NCBI GenBank assembly: GCA_047639615.1
Contig: JBLIOL010000133.1
Coordinates: 1-13,557, forward strand
Length of the DNA stretch: 13,557 nucleotides
Direction: 5' to 3'
Source of the DNA: CAYWNK01 sp047639615
GTDB lineage: Bacteria; Planctomycetota; UBA1135; GCA-002686595
Below, in pieces: positions 6,821 to 13,228 of this stretch. A model generated the notes under the pieces. The model was not told where the DNA came from and ran no database searches. It was given only the letters and a program-made list of their open reading frames with translations. Position 1 is the first letter of the stretch; each line of letters starts with the position of its first letter. Made by a program: the position numbers and the translations under genes.

Positions 6821-6830
6821 GGGGGGGGGG
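6821..6830. repeat. G10 (C10 on the minus strand) homopolymer in a 5' leader
   Basis: Ten consecutive G lie ten bases before the ATG of the minus-strand beta-lactamase-like gene, where a ribosome binding site would normally be. On the mRNA this is a C10 tract followed by ACAAAAAGTC and the start codon. Homopolymers of this length are prone to slippage, so leader length could vary between cells or strains. Confidence 0.75.
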
Positions 6831-6850
6831 CGCCGGGCTTGTCCCGGGCA

Positions 6851-6881
6851 GGTGTCCTGCGCTTCCCGAGCTCAGGACGCC
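6851..6881. promoter_or_regulatory. Inverted repeat in a divergent promoter region (candidate operator)
   Basis: GGTGTCCTG (6851-6859) and CAGGACGCC (6873-6881) are complementary at 8 of 9 positions, with a T-G pair at the ninth and a 13-base spacer. It lies in the 122-base gap between the divergent starts at 6810 and 6933, about 40-70 bases from each, where a dimeric regulator could control both genes. No clear -35/-10 boxes were recognised. A small CCGGG/CCCGG stem (6833-6847) lies next to it. Confidence 0.35.
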
Positions 6882-6932
6882 TCGTGCATTCTGGGGAAAC
6901 CAAGCGGCGGGGACTGGCGTACCCTGCTTTCC

Positions 6933-7523
6933 ATGGGGAATTCACGCACTTGCCTGGCTCTTGTCCTGTGTTTGGCTGCATGCCAGCCCGGCGGGCGCTA
7001 TGGCTTGCCTGTTCCCAAGACACCAGCGCTGGCGGGACATGCGGTGCTGGAAACCCTGGATCCGGGGACGGCGCAGGTGATCTTGCGGCAGGTGGTGCTG
7101 CATGACGGCGAGGGCGGGCAGCTGCGGGATGGGCTGGAGGAGAGCTTTTGGCCGGATGGGAGTGCGCGCTCGGAGCGGATTTTTGCGCTGGGGGAGCCGC
7201 GTGGGCATTGGCGCAGTTGGTGGCCGGATGGGACGCTGCGCTCGGAGCAGGAGCACCGGGCGGATGGGGAGCCGAGTCGGCTGAGCTTCTATCACCAGAG
7301 TGGTGGGCTGCAGGCGCAGGGCGAGTCCCTGGGGAGTGGGGAGCGCGCGGGGGAGTGGCGCTTTTACCGGGCGGATGGGTCGCTGGAGAAGCGCGGGGGC
7401 TATGTGGGCGGGCAGGCCCATGGTTTGTGGGTGCACTTGGACCCTAGCGGGAGGGTTTCGGCTGAGGGGCGCCTTGAGGCGGGCCAGAGGGTTGGGGAGT
7501 GGAGTGTCGGGCGTCAGGAATAG
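6933..7523 (+). CDS. Lipoprotein with YwqK/MORN-like repeats
   Basis: The 196-residue protein starts with a lipoprotein signal peptide, MGNSRTCLALVLCLAAC, with the lipobox L14-A15-A16-C17. The same frame is open further upstream, but the ATG at 6933 puts the signal at the N-terminus. From about residue 66 the chain is made of repeats of some 22-24 residues built on 'xxWRxWxPDGxLRSExxxxxGxx.G'. Examples are SFWPDGSARSER, SWWPDGTLRSEQ, RFYRADGSLEKRG and VHLDPSGRVSAEG. This is the YwqK-type (MORN-related) repeat. In Bacillus the name comes from a toxin-antitoxin annotation, but repeats like this are common in lipoproteins with no toxin partner, and none is visible here. It is likely a surface or periplasmic beta-structure binding an unknown ligand. 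It is divergent from the beta-lactamase-like gene and 90 bases upstream of another lipoprotein gene. Confidence 0.8.
   Translation: MGNSRTCLALVLCLAACQPGGRYGLPVPKTPALAGHAVLETLDPGTAQVILRQVVLHDGEGGQLRDGLEESFWPDGSARSERIFALGEPRGHWRSWWPDGTLRSEQEHRADGEPSRLSFYHQSGGLQAQGESLGSGERAGEWRFYRADGSLEKRGGYVGGQAHGLWVHLDPSGRVSAEGRLEAGQRVGEWSVGRQE
7149..7248 (+). repeat. Internal DNA repeat inside the YwqK-like gene, 72-bp period
   Basis: The 28-base stretches at 7149-7176 and 7221-7248 both begin TGGCCGGATGGGA and both end GCGCTCGGAGC. They differ only at the four central bases (24 of 28 identical). The 72-base offset equals 24 codons, the protein repeat length. Near-identity at DNA level suggests fairly recent duplication or gene conversion between repeat units. 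Confidence 0.75.
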
Positions 7524-7613
7524 GCCAGCGGAATAGGCTCGGAGGGCGTGACCGCGACAGCTGGCAGGACTTGTGCTTCCACCGGCCCCGTCCACGGATA
7601 GGATCCCCCCTGC

Positions 7614-9050
7614 ATGCAATTCACCGTACCCTCGCCTCGCGCCCGTTTGGGGATCGCCGCACTGCTCATACTGGGCGTGTCCAGTTGTTCGGATGGGGGC
7701 AGCGACGATGGGCTCGATAGCCGCGTCTACCCGACCCGCAGTGAGCACGTGGCGAGCTTGCAGCCCTGGCTGGATGGCGAGCTTGGGGTTTGGGCGGCGC
7801 CGCCGGAATTGCAGCTCGAGCGCATGACTACGGCAGTGCCGTGGCCGCGCGGGTTGGTGATTGCTGAGGGGCAGCTGATCGTGCTGGCGCGTGGGCGCCA
7901 CCGGCGCGCGGGCGGGGTGGATCCGAGCATTGAGGACTTTGCCGGCAACCTGTACCGGGTCGACATGAACGTGTCCGAGCCCGTGGTAGCGGGCGAGCCG
8001 GCGGGTGCGGCGGTGGCGGCAAACGCCGAACTCTTGGCCGAGCCGACGGCGCCGCCCTTTCAGCTGTATGACCGCAGCTTGGGCGCGCCCTTGCGCGACA
8101 CGCGCATGGACCGGCCCTACTGCACCTTGCGCTTCGACGAGCAGAGTCGAAATCTGTTCCTTTGCGGCTTCAGCGGTGTGGACCTGCCCTTCGCGCGCTT
8201 TCGCAAGAACGGCGGCGACACGATTCAGCGCTACGACCTACGCACCGGGCAGTGGAACGCGGTCGAAGCGCACAACCCGAATCAGTTGGGCGAGGCGGAC
8301 CTCTCGTACACGGTCTCGAACGATCACTTTCCGCACCACGACCCGGCCGCGAACCCGGCGCCGCATGGCTGGCTGAACGGGGCCGATTGCTTGTGGGTGG
8401 TGGGCGACTATCTGTACGCCGGGGCCAAGGACAACCACCGCATCGTGCGCTATGAGCTGGCCGGGATTCGGGCCGATGCGGCGGCCGGTCCGCCCGAGAG
8501 CGTGCCGGTGCTGGGCAGTCACTATCGCTTGCGCCTGGGCGAAGAGGTGCGCGAGATCGATCTGTACGGGCCGAGCGCCCTGGTGGCGCGGGATGGCTGG
8601 CTGTACGTGGGCTTCCGTACGAGCTGCGCGGTGATCCGCCTGCCGCTGGATGAGCGCGGGGCCCTCAAGGCCGGGGAGCCCGGGGAATTGCTAGCGGTCT
8701 TCGAGCCCTGGAATGGCACCAAGCGGGTCTCGGCGGACCTGATGGACATGCACTTTGGGCCTGGGGGCGAGCTTTATGTGGTCTGCTCGCGCATGGGGCG
8801 CATCTGGAATCTGGGCGTGCCGGACGGCAGCCGGGTGCTGGACGGGCGCTGGGAGAGCGGGGCGCAGCCCTGGCTGGACCTGCCGAAATTGAGCGGGACG
8901 GACAAGGCGCGCACAGGAAACATCGCCTTCGACGATCAAGATCGCCTTTACCTGTGCTCGGGGAACTACGATGCCTCGCAGCCGAAGGCAGGCTACAAGG
9001 CCGGACTCCCCGGCGTGATTTACCGAGCGACGAAGAGCAGCGGCCAATAA
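7614..9050 (+). CDS. Lipoprotein with predicted beta-propeller (NHL/SMP-like) fold, function unknown
   Basis: The 478-residue product starts with a signal peptide ending in the lipobox V22-S23-S24-C25, followed by a Gly/Asp/Ser linker. It is therefore predicted to be lipid-anchored outside the inner membrane. The rest has recurring blade-like units in which 'h.h...G.LYV....h..I..L' strands return every 40-80 residues. Examples are PRGLVIAEGQLIVLARG, GADCLWVVGDYLYAGAKDNHRIVRY, GPSALVARDGWLYVGFRTSCAVIRL, DMHFGPGGELYVVCSRMGRIWNL and GNIAFDDQDRLYLCSGNYD. That suggests a beta-propeller of the NHL or gluconolactonase/SMP-30 kind, but no catalytic signature was recognised. The TAA stop is five bases before the next gene, whose ribosome binding site overlaps it, so the two are translationally close. 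A TAGGAT at 7599-7604 could be a -10 box, with no convincing -35. Confidence 0.7.
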   Translation: MQFTVPSPRARLGIAALLILGVSSCSDGGSDDGLDSRVYPTRSEHVASLQPWLDGELGVWAAPPELQLERMTTAVPWPRGLVIAEGQLIVLARGRHRRAGGVDPSIEDFAGNLYRVDMNVSEPVVAGEPAGAAVAANAELLAEPTAPPFQLYDRSLGAPLRDTRMDRPYCTLRFDEQSRNLFLCGFSGVDLPFARFRKNGGDTIQRYDLRTGQWNAVEAHNPNQLGEADLSYTVSNDHFPHHDPAANPAPHGWLNGADCLWVVGDYLYAGAKDNHRIVRYELAGIRADAAAGPPESVPVLGSHYRLRLGEEVREIDLYGPSALVARDGWLYVGFRTSCAVIRLPLDERGALKAGEPGELLAVFEPWNGTKRVSADLMDMHFGPGGELYVVCSRMGRIWNLGVPDGSRVLDGRWESGAQPWLDLPKLSGTDKARTGNIAFDDQDRLYLCSGNYDASQPKAGYKAGLPGVIYRATKSSGQ

Positions 9051-9053
9051 GGA
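9049..9053 (+). promoter_or_regulatory. Ribosome binding site AAGGA deciding the start of the downstream gene
   Basis: AAGGA overlaps the last two bases of the preceding stop codon and sits two bases before the ATG at 9056. The spacing is short, but it supports this ATG over the longer in-frame extension back to 8954, which would overlap the upstream gene by about 100 bases. Confidence 0.5.
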
Positions 9054-9055
9054 CC

Positions 9056-9748
9056 ATGCGCGGCAAGCAAGTTATTGAAGTGGCCAAGATGCCCGACGGT
9101 TCTCCGTTGGAGCTGGCCGAGGAAGCAGGACGGTTTGTGATTCGTGCCGGAGGCGGCGCGCTCATGGGCAGCGGTGCCCACGGTTCCGAGGATGCTCTGG
9201 CGCAGTTGGGCGTCGAGCGTTGTTCGCAGTTTGAGGATGCGCGCGTGTGTATCGCGGGCTTTGGCATGGGCTACACCCTGCGCGCCTCGCTCGATCTGCT
9301 CAAGCCCGACGCCAAGGTCACGGTGGTGGAGTTCTCCGACGCCCTGGTGCGTTGGAACACGCCGCCGGAGGGACCTCTGGCCAGCCTGGCTGGCGAACCG
9401 ATCTTGGACTCGCGGGTAAAGATCGAGATGAAGAACTTCGTGCGCTTCATTCGCGACACAGAGGAGACTTTCGACAGTCTTCAGCTGGACCTGGACAACG
9501 GGCCGGACTCGTTCACGTCCAAGGGCAATGGCTGGCTCTATGGGCCGGACGGCCTGCGGCGCCTGCGCGAGGTGCTACGGCCCAGTGGGCGTTTGGCGAT
9601 CTGGTCGGCCTACTCCGATCCGAACTTCCAGAAGCGCATGGCCAAGTACGGTTTCGAGGCACGCTCGGTGGTGGCACGCGAGCGCGGAGGCCTCGTGTAT
9701 CCCGGAAAGGGAGCACGTCACGTGATCTTCGTAGGCGACCGGGACTGA
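9056..9748 (+). CDS. Spermidine-synthase-fold (PABS-like) protein
   Basis: The 230-residue product has the Rossmann core of the polyamine synthase family. The cofactor loop is VCIAGFGMGYTLRASLDL (64-81), followed by the strand VTVVEFSDALVRWN (88-101), which ends in the acidic residue that normally contacts the ribose. Then come the DSRVKI strand and LQLDLDNGPDSF (142-153), in place of the synthase 'D..D..DP.GP' block. The end, LRPSGRLAIWSAYSDPNFQKRM followed by the GFEARSV strand, is also typical of the subgroup usually annotated spermidine-synthase-like. The GGGDG loop is replaced by GFGMG, so polyamine synthesis is doubtful and a methyl- or aminopropyl-type transferase on an unknown substrate is more likely. 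No signal peptide. The start is supported by an AAGGA, and the gene follows the propeller lipoprotein directly. Confidence 0.78.
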   Translation: MRGKQVIEVAKMPDGSPLELAEEAGRFVIRAGGGALMGSGAHGSEDALAQLGVERCSQFEDARVCIAGFGMGYTLRASLDLLKPDAKVTVVEFSDALVRWNTPPEGPLASLAGEPILDSRVKIEMKNFVRFIRDTEETFDSLQLDLDNGPDSFTSKGNGWLYGPDGLRRLREVLRPSGRLAIWSAYSDPNFQKRMAKYGFEARSVVARERGGLVYPGKGARHVIFVGDRD

Positions 9749-9808
9749 GCCGGTAGGCTGGCCCTGCCCCGTGCGTCTGTGACGTGTGTCTGAGCCGGGG
9801 CGCACCCC

Positions 9809-11401
9809 ATGGGGCCTTTCCACCCGAATGCAAGCGGCGCGACTGTGCGCGGCCTGCTGCGCCGACTCGCGGCGCGGCCCTGGTTGTGCGTGCTCCTACC
9901 GGCTCTGTGTGCATTCGTACTCGCGGCGATCCCAACCCTGGTGGTGGGCGCGCCGGAGCCCTTGATCCACGACGAGTGGGGCTACCTGCTCTCGGGCGAG
10001 ACCTTTGCGGAGGGGCGCCTGACGAACGAGACGCACCCGTTTTGGATTCACTTCGAAACGCCGCACCAGCTGCACCAGCCCAGCTACCAGTCCAAGTACC
10101 CGCCGGCCCAGGCGCTTTTCTTGGCGCTCGGGCAGCGGCTCTGGCATCCGATTTTGGGGGTCTGGCTGAGCGTCGCCTGCTTGATCGGGGCCCTGGTGTG
10201 GATGTTGCAGGCTTGGCTGCCGGGGCGCTGGGCCTTGGCGGGAGGCCTGCTGGGGGTGGCGCAGTTCGTGGTGCAAGGACAGCCGTATTTTGGGGGGGCC
10301 ACGGGCTACTGGAGTCAGTCCTATTGGGGCGGTGCGGTGGCGGCCATGGGTGGTGCGCTGCTCTTTGGCGGGCTGGCGCGGACCCTGCGGTCGCCGCGGG
10401 TTAGCAGCAGCTTGGTGCTCGGGCTGGGGCTCATGGTGTTGGCGAATTCGCGCCCGCGGGAGGGACTGCTGGTGGCCTTGCCGGTGGCGCTCTATCTGCT
10501 CGTGTGGATGGTCTCGAGTCGCTCGCCGAGGTTGCCGCTGGTGCTGGGGCGTGTGGTGCTGCCGGTGCTCGCGTGTTTGGTGCCGGGCTTCATGGCCATG
10601 GGCAAGTATCACAAGGCGGTGACGGGGGATGCGCTAGAGATGCCGTGGATGGCGCACTACGAGCAGTACTGCGTCTTCCCGGTCTTCCTCTGGCAGGAGC
10701 CTGAGCCGGACCGTGAATGGCGGCATATGGAACTGCGCGACTTCCATGGAGGACTGGAGCTGGAGTTCCATGAGCGGCATGCGGGGGCGCAGCAGCTCCT
10801 GTGGATTTCGGCGGCCAAGCTCGGGCGCTTTTGGATCTTCTTCATCGGGCCTGTGCTGAGCGTCTTGCTGTTGCTCCTGCCTTGGGTGTTGCGCGATCCA
10901 TGGATGCGTTTCCTGTGCATTCCGGTGCTCTTGGTCGTGGGCGTGGGGCTCGTCAGTTTCGGCGCGCTGCCGCATTACTCGGCGCCGGTGGCGGGGCCTA
11001 TGTTGGCGTTACTCCTGCAAGGCTTGCGGCACCTGCGCAGTCGCTCGCGCGGGTTGATGCTGCTCATCGCGCTCGGGATGCTACTCGGCACGGCGAGCGG
11101 TCTGGTGCGCTCGACGCGCGACGTGGTCCAGAGTCAGGCGGTCTACCGCAACACGATTCAACGCGGCTTCGACGAGCGCCCGGGGGAGCACCTCGTATTC
11201 GTGCGCTACGGACCCGAGCACACGCTCGGCGACGAGTGGATCTACAACGCGGCCGATATCGACGGGAGCAAGACCATCTGGGCGCGCAGCATGGACGAGG
11301 CCCACAACCAGGCCTTGATCGCGGCCTACCCGGAGCGTCAGGTATGGGTCATCGAGGTCGGCTTCGAGACGCTCTCGCCGTTGCCGAAGCCGTATCGGTG
11401 A
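9809..11401 (+). CDS. Polytopic membrane protein, GT39/ArnT-like glycosyltransferase
   Basis: The 530-residue protein has about ten hydrophobic segments (for example 25-46, 113-134, 141-158, 174-190, 200-213, 217-236, 245-263, 341-360, 367-384, 415-430). Its architecture matches family 39/PMT-type transferases, which move sugars from polyprenyl-phosphate donors onto acceptors at the outer face of the membrane. After the first helix the loop IHDEWGYLLSGETFAEGRL carries D55-E56, the position of the catalytic acidic residue in PMT/ArnT-like enzymes. SKYPPAQALFLALGQ (95-109) is another typical block, and PHYSAPV (389-395) lies in a late periplasmic loop. A soluble tail of about 90 residues follows. 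No strong ribosome site precedes the ATG. It may belong to the operon with the two upstream genes (60-base gap). Its stop is only four bases from the stop of the convergent SPFH gene. Confidence 0.78.
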   Translation: MGPFHPNASGATVRGLLRRLAARPWLCVLLPALCAFVLAAIPTLVVGAPEPLIHDEWGYLLSGETFAEGRLTNETHPFWIHFETPHQLHQPSYQSKYPPAQALFLALGQRLWHPILGVWLSVACLIGALVWMLQAWLPGRWALAGGLLGVAQFVVQGQPYFGGATGYWSQSYWGGAVAAMGGALLFGGLARTLRSPRVSSSLVLGLGLMVLANSRPREGLLVALPVALYLLVWMVSSRSPRLPLVLGRVVLPVLACLVPGFMAMGKYHKAVTGDALEMPWMAHYEQYCVFPVFLWQEPEPDREWRHMELRDFHGGLELEFHERHAGAQQLLWISAAKLGRFWIFFIGPVLSVLLLLLPWVLRDPWMRFLCIPVLLVVGVGLVSFGALPHYSAPVAGPMLALLLQGLRHLRSRSRGLMLLIALGMLLGTASGLVRSTRDVVQSQAVYRNTIQRGFDERPGEHLVFVRYGPEHTLGDEWIYNAADIDGSKTIWARSMDEAHNQALIAAYPERQVWVIEVGFETLSPLPKPYR

Positions 11402-11405
11402 GTGG

Positions 11406-12308
11406 CTAGCCGCCCGCGTGCATGCGGCCGCGGGTGCTTACGCGCGAGAGCAGGGAGAGCTCGGCTTGCTTGATCTCGACCGTGCTCCAGCCGCGGGTTT
11501 GTAGCAGCTTGAGCAGGCGCTTGAAGCGGCGTTGGTGCTGCTCGCGGGCGATGGCGCGTTTGGCGCGCGAACGGGGCATGCGGCGTGTGCCCACCAGGCC
11601 CAGGTCCATGCCAGCGGCGACGCCGGAGCTCGCTAGGTAGTCCCGGGTGCGCTCGCGCTCTTCGACTTTCTTGGCTAGCTGGGTGATGCGCAGGGTGCGC
11701 GGGCTGGGGCCGATGCTGGGGAAGCCGGCGCGCTCTACGGCCACGCCCCAGGGTTCGAGACGGTGCTCCAAATTGCGCAGTAGAGCCTCGCTCAGGGCTG
11801 CTGTGTCGGAAATCGTGTGGCGGTCCGTGGCGCGCAGCACCTCCTGCACGCCCATGGTGAGCATCTGACGCATGCCCTTTTCGAGGTCGTCGATTTCGAT
11901 CAGCGCGCGGCGTACGTCGATCACGCGGTAGACGATGTTGGCGTCGGAGTAGTAGACCAGTCCGTCGGTGTTCACGACGCGCTGGCTGGGCAGGTCCATG
12001 GTGCGCGAGCGCGTGGGGATGCGCTTGACGCTCTGCAGTCCAGGGAAGAGCGGGTGGAAGCCCGGGGCGAGTTCCTTGGAGGCGCGCCCGAGGGTGAAGC
12101 GCAAACCCGTGGTGCCCGTGCGGATGGTCACGCCCATGGCGCGCACGATGGCGGCCGCCGTGGCGGCGAAGACCACGAAGAGGTCGTCCTTGACCGCATC
12201 GAAGATGTAGACAAGGAACTGCCACCAGCGCTTGGGGGACTCCTCCTCCTCCGCGGGTTCTTGGGGCGCCAGCTTCAGGCGCAGTAGGTTGCGCGAGCGT
12301 TCGCTCAC
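11406..12308 (-). CDS. SPFH/band-7 domain protein B with basic C-terminal tail
   Basis: This 300-residue protein is the second of two SPFH paralogues. It has an N-terminal acidic segment, a hydrophobic stretch (about 43-58, LFVVFAATAAAIVRAM) that should anchor it in the membrane, and then an SPFH domain: GLRFTLGRASKELAPGFHPLFPGLQ (about 68-92), DANIVYRVIDVRRALIEIDDL (122-142), a DRHTISD block (162-168) and GPSPRTLRITQLAKKVEE (200-217). Residues 242-272 are strongly basic, 13 Arg/Lys with one Glu, and probably helical. The start is the GTG at 12308: the upstream gene's TGA overlaps it (GTGA), and a GAGGA lies nine bases upstream. Longer in-frame starts run through the neighbour and read as Arg-rich shadow sequence. 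SPFH proteins scaffold membrane microdomains and often control a protease or transporter. No NfeD or FtsH gene is visible nearby. Confidence 0.85.
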   Translation of the reverse strand: MSERSRNLLRLKLAPQEPAEEEESPKRWWQFLVYIFDAVKDDLFVVFAATAAAIVRAMGVTIRTGTTGLRFTLGRASKELAPGFHPLFPGLQSVKRIPTRSRTMDLPSQRVVNTDGLVYYSDANIVYRVIDVRRALIEIDDLEKGMRQMLTMGVQEVLRATDRHTISDTAALSEALLRNLEHRLEPWGVAVERAGFPSIGPSPRTLRITQLAKKVEERERTRDYLASSGVAAGMDLGLVGTRRMPRSRAKRAIAREQHQRRFKRLLKLLQTRGWSTVEIKQAELSLLSRVSTRGRMHAGG

Positions 12309-13087
12309 AGGCCTTCTTCCTCGCCCTCCTCGCCTTCTTCCTCTTCTTCGCCCGGACCCTTCTGGTCGTCGACTTGACGCTGGATTTCCTCCATGCGCTT
12401 CCCGGTCATCTCGTCTTCCAAGCGCGCGGCGAGGGCGGCGTCTTGAGCCTTGCGACGACGGCCGGTGGCTTCCGGGTCGTTGGGGTGCACGGAGACCACG
12501 GCGCCGGAGATGAGTGCCACGGCGGCTTCCTCGCTCAGGCCTTCCTTGGACATGCGGTCGTAGAGGGTGAGCTTCTCCTCGGCCAGCATTTCGAGCTGGG
12601 TGATCTCGAGCGTGGTGGGGGAGGGCGAGATGTTGGAGAAGCCGAACTGCAGGATGCGCACACCCCACTGGTCCTCGACCGCGCGCAGCTCTTCGCGAAT
12701 CTCTTCGCACATTTTGTCCACGTCGGTGACCGTGTGGCGGTCCTTGCGCGAGACGATTTGCTGCACGGCGATCACGACCCGGTTCTGCAGGCCCGTGACC
12801 AGGTTGTCGACCTCGATGATGGCCTTGCGCAGGGATACGATCTGGTAGACGACCTTGCAGTCGACCTCATAGACAAGGTTGTCGTTGAGCTGGATGACCT
12901 GGGGCTCGAGGTCGAGGGTGGTGTGCTTGGTCTCTTCGACCTTGAAGGTCTGCAGCAGCGGGATCTTGAAGTGCAGCCCGGGACCTACGACCGAACGGGC
13001 GCGGCCCAGGGTGAAGCGCAGGGCGTGCTGGCCGTCGTAGACGATGACGAAGAGGCCCGTGAGGGCACCGAGGATGTCGAGGGACAT
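12305..13087 (-). CDS. SPFH/band-7 domain protein A with acidic C-terminal tail
   Basis: The 260-residue product starts with a short hydrophobic anchor (LDILGALTGLFVIVY) and a full SPFH domain. Visible blocks are HALRFTLGRARSVVGPGLHFKIPLLQ (about 21-46), DNLVYEVDCKVVYQIVSLRKAIIEVDNL (69-96), RKDRHTVTDVDKM (114-126), and SPSPTTLEITQLEMLAEEK (154-172), which leads into the helical region. It is shorter than flotillins and lacks their long EA-repeat coiled coil. The tail from 247 to 258 has ten Glu broken only by Gly. It pairs block for block with its neighbour (FTLGRA, DRHT, SPSP.TL.ITQL), so the two arose by duplication. I prefer the ATG at 13087; a GTG at 13126 would add 13 residues. Neither has a clear ribosome site. 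It is the promoter-proximal gene of the pair and is divergent from HMG-CoA reductase. Confidence 0.85.
   Translation of the reverse strand: MSLDILGALTGLFVIVYDGQHALRFTLGRARSVVGPGLHFKIPLLQTFKVEETKHTTLDLEPQVIQLNDNLVYEVDCKVVYQIVSLRKAIIEVDNLVTGLQNRVVIAVQQIVSRKDRHTVTDVDKMCEEIREELRAVEDQWGVRILQFGFSNISPSPTTLEITQLEMLAEEKLTLYDRMSKEGLSEEAAVALISGAVVSVHPNDPEATGRRRKAQDAALAARLEDEMTGKRMEEIQRQVDDQKGPGEEEEEGEEGEEEGL
12312..12322 (-). promoter_or_regulatory. Shine-Dalgarno region for SPFH gene B, inside SPFH gene A
   Basis: In the mRNA, GAGGAAGAAGG ends three bases before the GTG at 12308; its GAGGA part lies nine bases upstream, a good spacing. The same bases encode part of the poly-Glu tail of the upstream protein, so the acidic tail codons double as the ribosome site for the next gene. 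Confidence 0.6.
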
Positions 13088-13141
13088 GAGCTGATTGGAG
13101 GGAAACGATCGAGTAGGGAGGGACACCTGAACACAACCGGC

Positions 13142-13161
13142 GCCAGGATGGAACGCCTGGC
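13142..13161. promoter_or_regulatory. Perfect inverted repeat GCCAGG-N8-CCTGGC in the SPFH/HMGR divergent region
   Basis: GCCAGG (13142-13147) and CCTGGC (13156-13161) form a perfect 6-bp dyad with an 8-base centre. It lies between the divergent starts at 13087 and 13229, so a dimeric regulator bound here could act on both transcripts. No convincing -10/-35 pair was found. The ATG of a 22-codon open frame falls in the dyad centre. Confidence 0.3.
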
Positions 13162-13216
13162 AGCTTGGCTCTGGATTGTCACGGTGGTGTTGGCTGCTGG
13201 AGCCGGAGATGCGTAG
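13148..13216 (+). CDS. Possible small hydrophobic peptide, 22 residues (uncertain)
   Basis: A short frame begins ATGGAACGC and ends TAG 12 bases before the HMG-CoA reductase start. It would encode a one-helix hydrophobic peptide beginning MERLAAWLWIVTVVLAAG, with a charged first segment and a membrane-like core. An AGG overlaps the bases just before the ATG, but there is no properly spaced ribosome site. It could be an upstream leader peptide of the reductase gene or a chance frame. Treat as tentative. Confidence 0.22.
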   Translation: MERLAAWLWIVTVVLAAGAGDA

Positions 13217-13228
13217 GTTCCTATTCCC

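Noticed and set aside
6811..7023. N-terminal extension of the beta-lactamase-like protein
   Set aside because: It would place about 70 basic, low-complexity residues before a clean signal peptide and overlap the divergent lipoprotein gene.
6933..7523. Toxin-antitoxin system based on the YwqK name
   Set aside because: The protein is a lipoprotein and neither neighbour looks like a toxin. The family name does not establish antitoxin function.
7524..7565. GCCAGC/GCTGGC inverted repeat after the YwqK-like gene as a terminator
   Set aside because: The stem is 6 bp around a 30-base loop, with no T run. Too weak to call.
6942..7901. 319-codon minus-strand open frame opposite the YwqK-like gene
   Set aside because: Pro/Arg/His/Ala-rich shadow of the repeat gene that also spans the next gene's start. 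The plus-strand frames carry signal peptides and repeats.
9056..9748. True spermidine synthase
   Set aside because: The GGGDG cofactor loop and the catalytic DP.GP block are altered (GFGMG, DLDNGP), so only the fold is claimed.
12309..12710. N-terminal extension of the second SPFH gene in its own frame
   Set aside because: The extension is an Arg/Gly-rich out-of-frame reading of the first SPFH gene. The GTGA overlap and GAGGA site at 12308 explain the start better.
12374..13216. 280-codon plus-strand open frame opposite the first SPFH gene
   Set aside because: It is the antisense shadow of a clear SPFH domain. The Gly/Asp/Val/His-rich translation has no recognisable fold.
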